The notes beneath the pieces are model-generated. The model ran no database searches, was not told where the DNA came from, and saw only the letters and a program-made list of their open reading frames with translations. Both the position numbers and the translations under genes were made by a program. From an uncultured Prevotellaceae bacterium (GTDB lineage Bacteria; Bacteroidota; Bacteroidia; Bacteroidales; Muribaculaceae), in assembly GCA_947302275.1 (NCBI GenBank), contig CAMYUW010000015.1, positions 1 to 60,819 on the forward strand: 60,819 nt of DNA, read 5' to 3'. Below are positions 16,033 to 23,681 of the stretch, in pieces; the stretch's first letter is position 1; the number at the start of each line of letters is the position of its first letter.

Positions 16033-17370
16033 CTACCAATTGTTCTTAAGTAGGTAGTCGATCAAGGCGGTGACATCATTGATGCTGATGTTGTCGTCCA
16101 GGTCACAGTCGGCGGCTTCGAGATTGATTGAGGAGGCCTCGCCCGATAGTAGGTAGTCAATCAGGGCGGTCACATCATTGATGCTAATGGTCTCGTCACC
16201 GTCCACGTCACCGCGCATGGCGCTGCACTTCTCGGTGAAATAGCCCGGGCAGTCAGGACCGCCGTCGATGCGTGCATAGGTCTTGTCAGTGTAATTCTCG
16301 TCATAGGCTGTTCCCATTCCTCCTACCAGTGCAGTACAGTTGGTGAACATGCCCTCAGACCATCTGCCATAGACATAATGAGTAGTCCAACCAGTGCCAG
16401 CATAGATAGTGATCAGGCTCGTGCAGTTGGCAAACATGTCGTTCATGTACCAAACGTTAGCGGTGTTCCATCCCGAGATGTCAAGGGATGTCAGGCCGGA
16501 GCAGTCTGAAAACATATATTGCGTATCCTCAAGCCTGGCGGTATTGAATCCCGAGAGGTCGAGCGAGGTTAAGTTTGCACAACCGCTGAACATGTAATTC
16601 ATGTCGATGACGTTGGCAGTGTTCCAACCCGAGAGATCGAGCGAGGTCAGGCTCGAGCAACCTGAGAACATTCCTCCCATGGTCATTACGTTGCCTGTGT
16701 CCCAGCCCGAGAGATTGAGATGGGTTAATCCTCGGCAACCATAGAACATCTGGGTCATGCTGGTGACATTGGCGGTATTGAATCCCGAGAGGTCGAGCGT
16801 GGTTAGGTTTTCGCAACCGCTGAACATGTAATACATGTCGATGACGTTGCCGGTGTTGAAACTCGAGAGATCGAGTGAAATCAGACTTGAGCAGTAGTTG
16901 AACATCAAGCCCATGTCGATGACATTGGATGTGTTCCAACCCGAGAGGTTGAGCGAAGTCAGGCTCTCGCAATAGCAGAACATCTCGAACATATCGGTGA
17001 CACCAGCAGTGTTCCACCCCGACAAGTCAAGCGAGGTCAGGCTCGAGCAGTCGCGGAACATTCTTTTTGCATTTGTCATCCCGCTGGTGTTGACAAGGCT
17101 CAGGTCCATGCTCTCGCATTGACTGAAATTATAGAACAACTGCGAGCAGTCGCCAGTGAAACTCACTTGGCTCGTGGCAGTGACGCTCTTGACCGCTGTA
17201 TTGGTTACGTCGCTGCCCCATGGGTCCCAGTTGTTGAATTCGCCCCAGTTGAGTGACAGCGCACCTGTAGTGCGGTCAAAGGTGTACTTGGGAGTAGCAG
17301 CGCCAGTGGACACAGCTTGAGCCGTGAACCCGATAAGGAGCGCAACAAGAAGTAATAGTTCATTTTTCAT
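16033..17370 (-). CDS. Secreted BspA-family (DUF285 repeat) protein with C-terminal dockerin-like module
   Basis: About 445 residues from the ATG at 17370, which gives a proper signal peptide (MKNELLLLVALLIGFTAQA). An upstream in-frame ATG at 17412 lies within the promoter. The body is about nine tandem 25-residue repeats of the form MFSGCSSLTSLDLSGWNTAN (DUF285/BspA type). The C-terminus is a dockerin-like pair (GDVDGDETISINDVTALIDY; ADCDLDDNISINDVTALIDY). It is presumably a surface adhesin or scaffold-bound protein. It stands alone with its own promoter and a terminator shared with the sirtuin gene. Confidence 0.88.
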   Translation of the reverse strand: MKNELLLLVALLIGFTAQAVSTGAATPKYTFDRTTGALSLNWGEFNNWDPWGSDVTNTAVKSVTATSQVSFTGDCSQLFYNFSQCESMDLSLVNTSGMTNAKRMFRDCSSLTSLDLSGWNTAGVTDMFEMFCYCESLTSLNLSGWNTSNVIDMGLMFNYCSSLISLDLSSFNTGNVIDMYYMFSGCENLTTLDLSGFNTANVTSMTQMFYGCRGLTHLNLSGWDTGNVMTMGGMFSGCSSLTSLDLSGWNTANVIDMNYMFSGCANLTSLDLSGFNTARLEDTQYMFSDCSGLTSLDISGWNTANVWYMNDMFANCTSLITIYAGTGWTTHYVYGRWSEGMFTNCTALVGGMGTAYDENYTDKTYARIDGGPDCPGYFTEKCSAMRGDVDGDETISINDVTALIDYLLSGEASSINLEAADCDLDDNISINDVTALIDYLLKNNW

Positions 17371-17409
17371 AAGAATAAACATGATTTGGTTATTGATTCT
17401 AATCATTGG

Positions 17410-17417
17410 CAAATATA
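17410..17417 (-). promoter_or_regulatory. -7 element of the DUF285/dockerin gene
   Basis: The minus strand reads TATATTTG (TAnnTTTG), 39 nt upstream of the ATG at 17370; this supports the downstream start. Confidence 0.6.
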
Positions 17418-17505
17418 GCTATTTTATCCCAGAAATCTAAAAAATGGAAAAATCAAGCGTTCGCGCCTCTTGTCAATTATAGGCAATCGATAGCCCTTCA
17501 ACTAA

Positions 17506-17534
17506 AACGGGACAAGCGATTTGCCTGTCCCGTT
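17506..17534 (-). terminator. Hairpin terminator after the small lipoprotein gene
   Basis: AACGGGACA and TGTCCCGTT pair around an 11-nt loop, 5 nt past the stop at 17540. The minus strand continues with TTTTAG. Confidence 0.65.
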
Positions 17535-17539
17535 AAATA

Positions 17540-17896
17540 TCAATCCTTGAACTTGATGATGGTATCCTCACCCGCCCTGATGGTAACGATATCCTGATAT
17601 AGCAGACGTTCGTTTTTGTAACGTATCATCACGCTGCGTGTGCCCTGTTGTGCGCCATATCTCATGCCCTTGACCTCGCCGTTAACAATTTGAGCGGTAG
17701 AAGCCAGGAACGTCTTGTTCAGACCAGAGATGTTCACCCACAAGTCGTCATATTGCTGGCCTGACTCGCTGATGAATACGAGGTAGCCAAATGTGTCCCG
17801 TGTCTGGTAATCCTTGGCCAGCTTATAGCTGTTGCCGGAACAGCCGCCCAGCATCAAGGTGACAACGCAGCACAATATGAACAGGCACTTTTTCAT
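17540..17896 (-). CDS. Small lipoprotein of unknown function
   Basis: 118 residues from the second Met (MKKCLFILCCVVTLMLGGC). The lipobox is LGGC and the mature protein begins CSGNSYKLAKDY, with no early acidic residues, so probably periplasm-facing. The remainder is beta-strand-like and ends with an acidic/basic tail (GEDTIIKFKD). I recognise no family. It lies 19 nt downstream of the threonine dehydrogenase gene on the same strand and before a hairpin, so it is probably co-transcribed with it. Confidence 0.7.
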   Translation of the reverse strand: MKKCLFILCCVVTLMLGGCSGNSYKLAKDYQTRDTFGYLVFISESGQQYDDLWVNISGLNKTFLASTAQIVNGEVKGMRYGAQQGTRSVMIRYKNERLLYQDIVTIRAGEDTIIKFKD

Positions 17897-17915
17897 CATT
17901 AGGGCTGGGGTGTTG

Positions 17916-18875
17916 TTACTTGTTCAGACCGAATTTGATGCGCAGTTTCTCGATCATGTCTTTGGTCATGGCGTCGAGGTTGTATTCGGGCTTCCAATCC
18001 CACTCGACGCGGGCGCAGGTGTCATCCAGCTTGTTAGGCCAGCTGTCGGCGATACTCTGGCGCAGCGGGTCAACATCATATTCCATCTCAAACGTGGGGA
18101 TGTATTCCTTGATCTTGTGATAGATGACCTCGGGGTCGAAGCTCATCGACGCGATGTTGAACGAGTTGCGGTGAACCAAGCGCGAGGGATCGGCCTCCAT
18201 AATTTCGATAGCGGCGCGCAGGGCGTCGGGCATGTACATCATGTCCATCAAAGTGCCTGCTGCAATCGGGCAGATGAATTTCTTGCCCTGTACGGCGCTA
18301 TAATAGATATCCACGGCATAGTCGGTGGTACCGCCGCCCGGAGGAGTGACGTAACTGATCAAACCGGGGAAGCGTACCGAGCGGGTATCCACTCCGAACT
18401 TCAGGGCGTAGTAGTTACTCAGCAACTCACCGGTGACCTTGGTCACGCCGTACATCGTGCGGGGCTGCTGGATGGTATCCTGGGGGGTACCGTCCTTGGG
18501 CGCATTGGGGCCAAACGAGCCGATGCTGCTGGGGGTGAACACCGCACATTTCTTCTCGCGTGAAACTTCCAGTACGTTCATCAGACCATCGATACCGATG
18601 TGCCAAGCCAGCTGGGGCTTGTTCTCGGCAACAGCGCTCAGCAGGGCAGCCAGGTTGTAGATGGTGTCGATGTTGTACTTGTCCACCACGGCGCCAATCT
18701 GCTGGGCATTGGTGATGTCAACGATTTCCGAGGGACCGCTCTCAGCGAGTTCACCCTTGGGCTCGGCACCAGGGATATAACCAGCCACTACATTGCCGGT
18801 GTAGATGCCTCTCAACTTCATAGTCAGCTCCGAGCCGATTTGGCCTGTCGAACCGATAATCAGGATATTTTTCAT
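17916..18875 (-). CDS. tdh: L-threonine 3-dehydrogenase, SDR (epimerase-like) type
   Basis: 319 residues. An extended short-chain dehydrogenase: NAD-binding GSTGQIGSEL at the N-terminus, YNLAALLSAVAENKPQLAWH, PSSIGSFGPNAP, and catalytic Tyr/Lys in YGVTKVTGEL. The segment GGGTTDYAVDIYYSAVQGKK is characteristic of the SDR-type threonine dehydrogenase found in animals and many Bacteroidetes, which oxidises threonine to 2-amino-3-ketobutyrate. The partner 2-amino-3-ketobutyrate CoA ligase is not in the window. The promoter is at 18923-18930, and the small lipoprotein gene follows 19 nt after its stop. Confidence 0.88.
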   Translation of the reverse strand: MKNILIIGSTGQIGSELTMKLRGIYTGNVVAGYIPGAEPKGELAESGPSEIVDITNAQQIGAVVDKYNIDTIYNLAALLSAVAENKPQLAWHIGIDGLMNVLEVSREKKCAVFTPSSIGSFGPNAPKDGTPQDTIQQPRTMYGVTKVTGELLSNYYALKFGVDTRSVRFPGLISYVTPPGGGTTDYAVDIYYSAVQGKKFICPIAAGTLMDMMYMPDALRAAIEIMEADPSRLVHRNSFNIASMSFDPEVIYHKIKEYIPTFEMEYDVDPLRQSIADSWPNKLDDTCARVEWDWKPEYNLDAMTKDMIEKLRIKFGLNK

Positions 18876-18922
18876 TGCAGTAGTTCTAAAATATGTCAGG
18901 TTTATGTTTATTAATCAAGCGA

Positions 18923-18930
18923 CAAAAATA
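18923..18930 (-). promoter_or_regulatory. -7 element of threonine dehydrogenase
   Basis: The minus strand reads TATTTTTG (TAnnTTTG), 47 nt upstream of the ATG. Confidence 0.55.
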
Positions 18931-19058
18931 CACCAATTATCATTAATGTGCAACACTGGCCCACATTATTTTTTCATCTTTGCCATCTATGGGCTGATTT
19001 CTTTCATAGCGAAAAGAAAAATCATCGAGTTGGATGGGTTGGGTAAACGGAAAAGTAT

Positions 19059-19066
19059 TATCTTTG
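19059..19066 (+). promoter_or_regulatory. -7 element of dnaX
   Basis: TATCTTTG matches TAnnTTTG, 32 nt upstream of the ATG at 19099. Confidence 0.6.
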
Positions 19067-19098
19067 CAGTTTAGAGAAACCGACTATTTTGTAATCTG

Positions 19099-20886
19099 AT
19101 GAGCGAGAAATATATCGTATCGGCGCGTAAGTACAGGCCCTCAACGTTTCGCAGCGTGGTGGGGCAGCAGTCGTTGACCCACACGTTGAAGACAGCCATT
19201 GCAAGTGGCCGATTGGCGCATGCCTACCTCTTCTGTGGCCCGCGTGGAGTGGGCAAGACTACCTGTGCCCGCATCTTTGCCAAGACCATCAACTGTGAGC
19301 ATCCCACGCCCGAGGGTGAGGCCTGTAACGAGTGCCCGTCGTGCAGGGCGTTCAATGACCAGCGGTCTTACAATATCAACGAGCTGGATGCTGCGTCCAA
19401 CAATAGCGTGGACAACATCCGCGACCTGACTGAGCAGGTGCGCATCCCGCCGCAGACGGGCCGTTACCGCGTCTTCATCATTGATGAGGTCCACATGCTC
19501 TCACAGGCTGCCTTCAACGCATTTCTCAAGACGCTGGAGGAGCCGCCCGAATATGCCATTTTCATTCTTGCCACCACCGAGAAGCAAAAGGTCATTCCCA
19601 CTATCCTGTCGCGTTGCCAGATTTATGACTTTGCCCGCATCACTGTGCCCGACATTGTACAGCAGTTACAGTATGTGTGCGAGCAGGAGAGTATCGAGGC
19701 CGAACCCGCTGCGCTCAACGTCATCGCCCAGAAGGCCGATGGCGCCATGCGCGACGCTTTGTCCATATTTGACCAGGTGGCTGCCTCGACCCAGGGGCAC
19801 ATCACTTACCAGAGCGCCCTTGAAAATCTCAACGTGCTCGACTATGATTACTACTTCAGGCTTGTGGACACTTTCCTCGCTGGCGATGTCATGCAGGCCT
19901 TGCTCATCTATAAGGAAATCCGCGATAAGGGCTTTGACTCTCAATTTTTTATCAATGGTCTGGCACAACACCTGCGTGACCTGATGGTTGCCAGCACGCC
20001 CCAGACGCGGAAACTGCTTGAGATGAACGACGAGGTGGCCGAACGCTATGGCGTTCAAAGCGCCAAACTGTCACCCGCATTCTTTTACAGATCTCTAGAC
20101 CTGTGTAACTCCTGTGATCTGAATTACCGCAATGCCAGCAGCAAACAGTTGCTGGTTGAGTTGACGCTTGTCAAATTGTGTCAACTGGTGACTCCTCAGC
20201 CTCAACAGGCACCCCAGCCGCCTATCCAGAAAATCACTGCTCAGCCAGTTGCGCAACCCCGTCAAGCTGCTCCGCAGCGTCCTGCCACACCTCCAGTCCA
20301 GTCCCCATCGGCGACTCAACAGGCAGCACCTCAACCAATCGAGCAGCCTCCTCATCCTGCTCAAGCCGAGCGTCAGCCAGTTCGTCATACCGCTCCAGCG
20401 GTTCCTACAGGGCGGCCGATGCCTCGTGCTGTGGGTAACACACCCCGCATCATGGTGAATGTGTCAAATACTGCCACCGAGCAGCAACAGACTGCCGCAG
20501 CCAGTGTGCAGCAGCGCACGCAGCCGTTCAATGCTGAACAATTGCAAACTGCATGGCAGGCGTATATTGACCAGCATCCTCAGGAGAGGGCATTATGTAC
20601 GACGATGTCCTATGCCCTGCCGAAGCCAGGCAATGGCGATGAACATTATGTGATGACGGTTGGCAGCCCCACCGAGCAGAAGCATGTCGAGGAACATAAG
20701 GAGGCGCTGATGCGGTTCCTGTGTGATGCGTTGCAGAACGACCGCCTGTCGCTTGATGTGAAATTAAGCGATGTGCCCATCGATACTCCAAAAATTCTGT
20801 CCCCCCGCGAAGTTGTTGAACAAATCAAACAACACAACCCCAATTTCACCCAATTTCTAAAAGACTTTGACCTGGGGCTTGCCTAA
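19099..20886 (+). CDS. dnaX: DNA polymerase III subunits gamma/tau
   Basis: 595 residues. The N-terminal AAA+ clamp-loader ATPase begins SEKYIVSARKYRPSTFRSVV and has Walker A GPRGVGKTT, a four-Cys zinc site (C-EHPTPEGEA-C-NE-C-PS-C), Walker B-like IIDEVHML and sensor/SRC motif ILSRCQIYDF. It loads the sliding clamp in the replisome. A Pro/Gln-rich linker (about residues 370-460) leads to a tau-type C-terminal domain. I saw no clear slippery site for a separate gamma product. It is divergent from threonine dehydrogenase and convergent with the CotH-family gene. Confidence 0.97.
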   Translation: MSEKYIVSARKYRPSTFRSVVGQQSLTHTLKTAIASGRLAHAYLFCGPRGVGKTTCARIFAKTINCEHPTPEGEACNECPSCRAFNDQRSYNINELDAASNNSVDNIRDLTEQVRIPPQTGRYRVFIIDEVHMLSQAAFNAFLKTLEEPPEYAIFILATTEKQKVIPTILSRCQIYDFARITVPDIVQQLQYVCEQESIEAEPAALNVIAQKADGAMRDALSIFDQVAASTQGHITYQSALENLNVLDYDYYFRLVDTFLAGDVMQALLIYKEIRDKGFDSQFFINGLAQHLRDLMVASTPQTRKLLEMNDEVAERYGVQSAKLSPAFFYRSLDLCNSCDLNYRNASSKQLLVELTLVKLCQLVTPQPQQAPQPPIQKITAQPVAQPRQAAPQRPATPPVQSPSATQQAAPQPIEQPPHPAQAERQPVRHTAPAVPTGRPMPRAVGNTPRIMVNVSNTATEQQQTAAASVQQRTQPFNAEQLQTAWQAYIDQHPQERALCTTMSYALPKPGNGDEHYVMTVGSPTEQKHVEEHKEALMRFLCDALQNDRLSLDVKLSDVPIDTPKILSPREVVEQIKQHNPNFTQFLKDFDLGLA

Positions 20887-20948
20887 CCCCCAATCCAAAC
20901 AAAACAATCGATAGGAATTGTAACCGCCAAGGGCTGATAATACTAGTG

Positions 20949-20992
20949 AAGTGCACCCAAAAAGTTGGATACAAAACTTTTGTGGTGCACTT
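20949..20992. repeat. 44-nt palindromic element, second copy (IS3-end-like)
   Basis: The arms AAGTGCACCCAAAAAGTT and AACTTTTGTGGTGCACTT (16 of 18 pairs) flank an 8-nt spacer, the same design as 9164-9207. It lies between the convergent dnaX and CotH-family genes and may double as their terminator. No transposase is nearby. Confidence 0.55.
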
Positions 20993-21013
20993 TAAGGGTT
21001 ATAAGTTCTTATT

Positions 21014-22945
21014 TTAGTGTAAAGGGGTGATGGTGGCCGCCTTGACCGTAAAGAAGTTGTCGCTGTTGTTCTTGAGCAGGTTGTACTCGCTGTGGTTGCT
21101 CCACGAGGCGGGCTTGTCCTCGATGGCTGTGTCCTCGCCCGTATCGTTGTTTACGTATGGCTCAATGCGCTGCTGCCATGCGCGGATGCGAGCTTGTGAG
21201 GAAGCGCGGTCCATCAAGGCATTTTTGGTATCGATCAATTCCTTGAGAAAGGCGATGTACTTCGCCTTGAAATCGCTAAACATGAGGATGCGCGAGATGA
21301 GGCGGTTGTTGTTGGTACCCCAGTTCATAGGGTCGTGCCGGCCAGCATCAGTCTGTGCGCCGCACCTCAGCGTGGTGCCTAGCGTGTTGTCATAGTCGTA
21401 AGGGATGAAGTAGAACTTGTAATCAGTCAATCCCGTACCATTGAAATAAATGTAATAGTTGTTGGCGTTGTTCCAATAGTCGTCCCACATGCCCACTGCG
21501 ACGTTGATGGCGTAGGTCTTGAGCAGCAGATCCACATCGGTGACTTGCTGAATCCAAGTGTAGAATTCGTTGTTGCTGAGATTGTTAAGTTTGTTCATAA
21601 AGTCCACCAGCTGGGCACGGGCGTTTTCAAACTCAGCAGTCTGGGTCTCAAGTGTATAGGCATGTCGGTCATCGCTATCGTCATCATACCAGATATCGCC
21701 ATTTGGGTTGTTCAACCCAGCTGCGGCGTTACGGCATTTCCACAGGTACCCGTTGTTGCTGCCAAAACGATTTTTGCGATCTTTGAGGTAACGCTTGTCG
21801 ATAGGTTCAAGTAGCTCATACACACCGAAATAAGCTTCCTTGCTGTCACCCTCGACATGAACCCACAGGCGGCAGTAATTGTCACGTACGGCGGTCCAGA
21901 CGCCAGCACGGCGGAACAGCTCAAAGCAGAACATCTCACGCACATAGGCGGGATCGTCCTTGAACCACTTGAGGTGCAGTTTGCGTACTCCTTGAATGGT
22001 GTGGGCCTCATCGTCAACATACTTGCGCAGGTTTACCCCGAAATGGGCATGGTGCCAGTCGGTGTTGTCGCGCTGGTGCGGCTGTCCGTTCCATCCTTCA
22101 GGACGGCGGCGAGATGTGTTTCCCTTGAGCCGCAGCCCCACGCTATCGATGACGGTGGTCTCACCATCCTTGACAAATGTCGCCGTCGCCATGACATATT
22201 GTGTGGTGAAGGCGTTTGCGTCATACAGCTCAAGGAGATGGTTCCACTCGTTGAGGCTGACACTGAGGTGAACCTCGGGTATGGTTTCATCGTCCCAGAC
22301 GTAGTCATAACCTTCCTTGACGTGTTCGGGGAAACTGTCTCCCAGGAGATAGCCGATGAGTGTTGTCAAATCGCCGATGGTCAACTCGTTGTCGTAATTG
22401 ACATCGGAGCGTTTCTTTGTGTCATAGTTAGCGAAACTGCCCAGTAGAATATCAACCATGGCAGTGACGTCGCCGATGGTAATCTCGCCATCAGCGTTCA
22501 CGTCGCCCAAACTGAGGGAGAAGGGGTCAGGTGCGACAGGTGGAATATAATAATCAATCCTGAATGTGAGGTTATTGAGGTTGAACGTGAAAGTATAGTC
22601 CGCATCCGAGCCTTGAAATCTGTAGGCGTGGTTGTTGTTGGCTTTCTGCGTCGTGTAGGTCTCGGTGACTGTCACATCCTGGCTGCCATTGCCGTTGGGA
22701 CCGTAACGGTGGTTCGCATTGAAGTCGTTCCAGTCGCTTGTAAGTTTGTCGGCAAAGACAAACCACTCTGTTCCGTTGATGTGCATCGTCAGGGTGTAGA
22801 TGCCGTTACCCTCGTGCGTCATCTCGACGCCATTGGCGGGATTCCAATTGCCAAACGGGCCGCTGCCGACGATATAGATTGCCGCCCGTGCTGGCATCAG
22901 CGCCAGCACGAGTGCCGTTAAGGTCATAATTAAATACTTCTTCAT
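21014..22945 (-). CDS. Secreted CotH-family protein with an internal dockerin-like module
   Basis: 643 residues. Signal peptide (cleavage after about residue 21), then a beta-rich N-terminal domain (YIVGSGPFGNWNPANGVEMT) resembling SusE/SusF-type starch-binding domains. A dockerin-like pair at about 147-203 (GDVNADGEITIGDVTAMVDI; SDVNYDNELTIGDLTTLIGY) precedes a CotH domain from about 215 to the end (LRLKGNTSRRRP; HLKWFKDDPAYVREMFCFEL; FYFIPYDYDNTLG). CotH proteins are atypical kinases first described on spore coats; secreted bacterial versions often occur with carbohydrate-active enzymes. The internal dockerin position is unusual. No promoter matching the -7 consensus was found in the 85-bp upstream gap. 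Confidence 0.88.
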   Translation of the reverse strand: MKKYLIMTLTALVLALMPARAAIYIVGSGPFGNWNPANGVEMTHEGNGIYTLTMHINGTEWFVFADKLTSDWNDFNANHRYGPNGNGSQDVTVTETYTTQKANNNHAYRFQGSDADYTFTFNLNNLTFRIDYYIPPVAPDPFSLSLGDVNADGEITIGDVTAMVDILLGSFANYDTKKRSDVNYDNELTIGDLTTLIGYLLGDSFPEHVKEGYDYVWDDETIPEVHLSVSLNEWNHLLELYDANAFTTQYVMATATFVKDGETTVIDSVGLRLKGNTSRRRPEGWNGQPHQRDNTDWHHAHFGVNLRKYVDDEAHTIQGVRKLHLKWFKDDPAYVREMFCFELFRRAGVWTAVRDNYCRLWVHVEGDSKEAYFGVYELLEPIDKRYLKDRKNRFGSNNGYLWKCRNAAAGLNNPNGDIWYDDDSDDRHAYTLETQTAEFENARAQLVDFMNKLNNLSNNEFYTWIQQVTDVDLLLKTYAINVAVGMWDDYWNNANNYYIYFNGTGLTDYKFYFIPYDYDNTLGTTLRCGAQTDAGRHDPMNWGTNNNRLISRILMFSDFKAKYIAFLKELIDTKNALMDRASSQARIRAWQQRIEPYVNNDTGEDTAIEDKPASWSNHSEYNLLKNNSDNFFTVKAATITPLH

Positions 22946-23030
22946 CTTGAATTTTGGCTTTGAGGGTTCTATACTTTAGGCCTAAGGTTTTAACTTAGAG
23001 CGCGGATGCCAATTCCTGATTCCTCATTGA

Positions 23031-23549
23031 TTAATCTTGATCATACCAGGTTGAATACATGAGGTAGTTCTTGGCGATTTTCACATTGATTTCGCTGGCC
23101 TGCTTGGGGTCAACCATCTTTTTGAACTTCGCTGGACTGCCTGCCCACAACTCATGTGGGCCAACCTTGGTGCCACCCAGCACGACGCTGCCGGCGGCGA
23201 TGATGGCACCTTCGCCAATCTCGGCGTGATCCAGGATGACACTACCCATGCCGATAAGTGCCATGTCACAGATTTTGGCGCCGTGCACGACCACGTTGTG
23301 GCCGATGGAAACGTCGTTGCCGATTTCGGTGACCGATTTTTCATATAGGGTGTGAATCACGCTGTTGTCTTGGATATTGACACGGTTACCGATGGTGATG
23401 GTGTTCACATCGCCACGCAGCACGGCGTTGAACCAGATGCTGCAATCCTTACCCATGGTCACGTCACCGACAACAACAGCATTGTCGGCCAGGAAACAGT
23501 TCTCTCCAATCTTGGGCTCAAAGCCTCTTACTTTCTTGATGATAGCCAT
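23031..23549 (-). CDS. Gamma-type carbonic anhydrase / hexapeptide-repeat protein
   Basis: 172 residues. A left-handed beta-helix of hexapeptide repeats (IGNRVNIQDNSVIH; IGNDVSIGHNVVVHGAKI; ALIGMGSVILDHAEIGEGAI) with the His residues (VIHTLY, IGHNVVVHG) that bind metal in gamma carbonic anhydrases. Family members (YrdA/PaaY-like) are trimeric and often have weak or unknown hydratase activity. The 132 bp between this gene and the upstream aminopeptidase gene are non-coding with inverted repeats. No obvious -7 element was found, so read-through from upstream is possible. Confidence 0.9.
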   Translation of the reverse strand: MAIIKKVRGFEPKIGENCFLADNAVVVGDVTMGKDCSIWFNAVLRGDVNTITIGNRVNIQDNSVIHTLYEKSVTEIGNDVSIGHNVVVHGAKICDMALIGMGSVILDHAEIGEGAIIAAGSVVLGGTKVGPHELWAGSPAKFKKMVDPKQASEINVKIAKNYLMYSTWYDQD

Positions 23550-23681
23550 TATGTAGTTTTTGTTTTTAGTTTTTAGATTCTAGTTTCACTCGCTTTGCTC
23601 GTGCAAGGTGGGCTGCGCCTCAGCAATTGAAAGCAAGCTTTCATTGCGTTCGGCTTGCACCACCTTTCTAGTTTGTGGTTG
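23550..23681. other. Non-coding spacer with imperfect inverted repeats
   Basis: A T-rich run is followed by GTGCAAGGTGG and, about 60 nt later, the roughly inverted CTTGCACCACC, with a near-palindrome TGAAAGCAAGCTTTCA between them. The layout suggests a folded element or repeat rather than a gene. Confidence 0.4.

Noticed and set aside
16400..17100. Regularly spaced repeats resembling a CRISPR array
   Set aside because: The 75-nt periodicity is the coding repeat of a DUF285/BspA protein; the repeats are in frame and degenerate.
20160..20480. Low-complexity Pro/Gln/Ala region in dnaX as a possible frameshift or pseudogene
   Set aside because: The frame stays open into a tau-like C-terminal domain; such linkers are normal in gamma/tau proteins.
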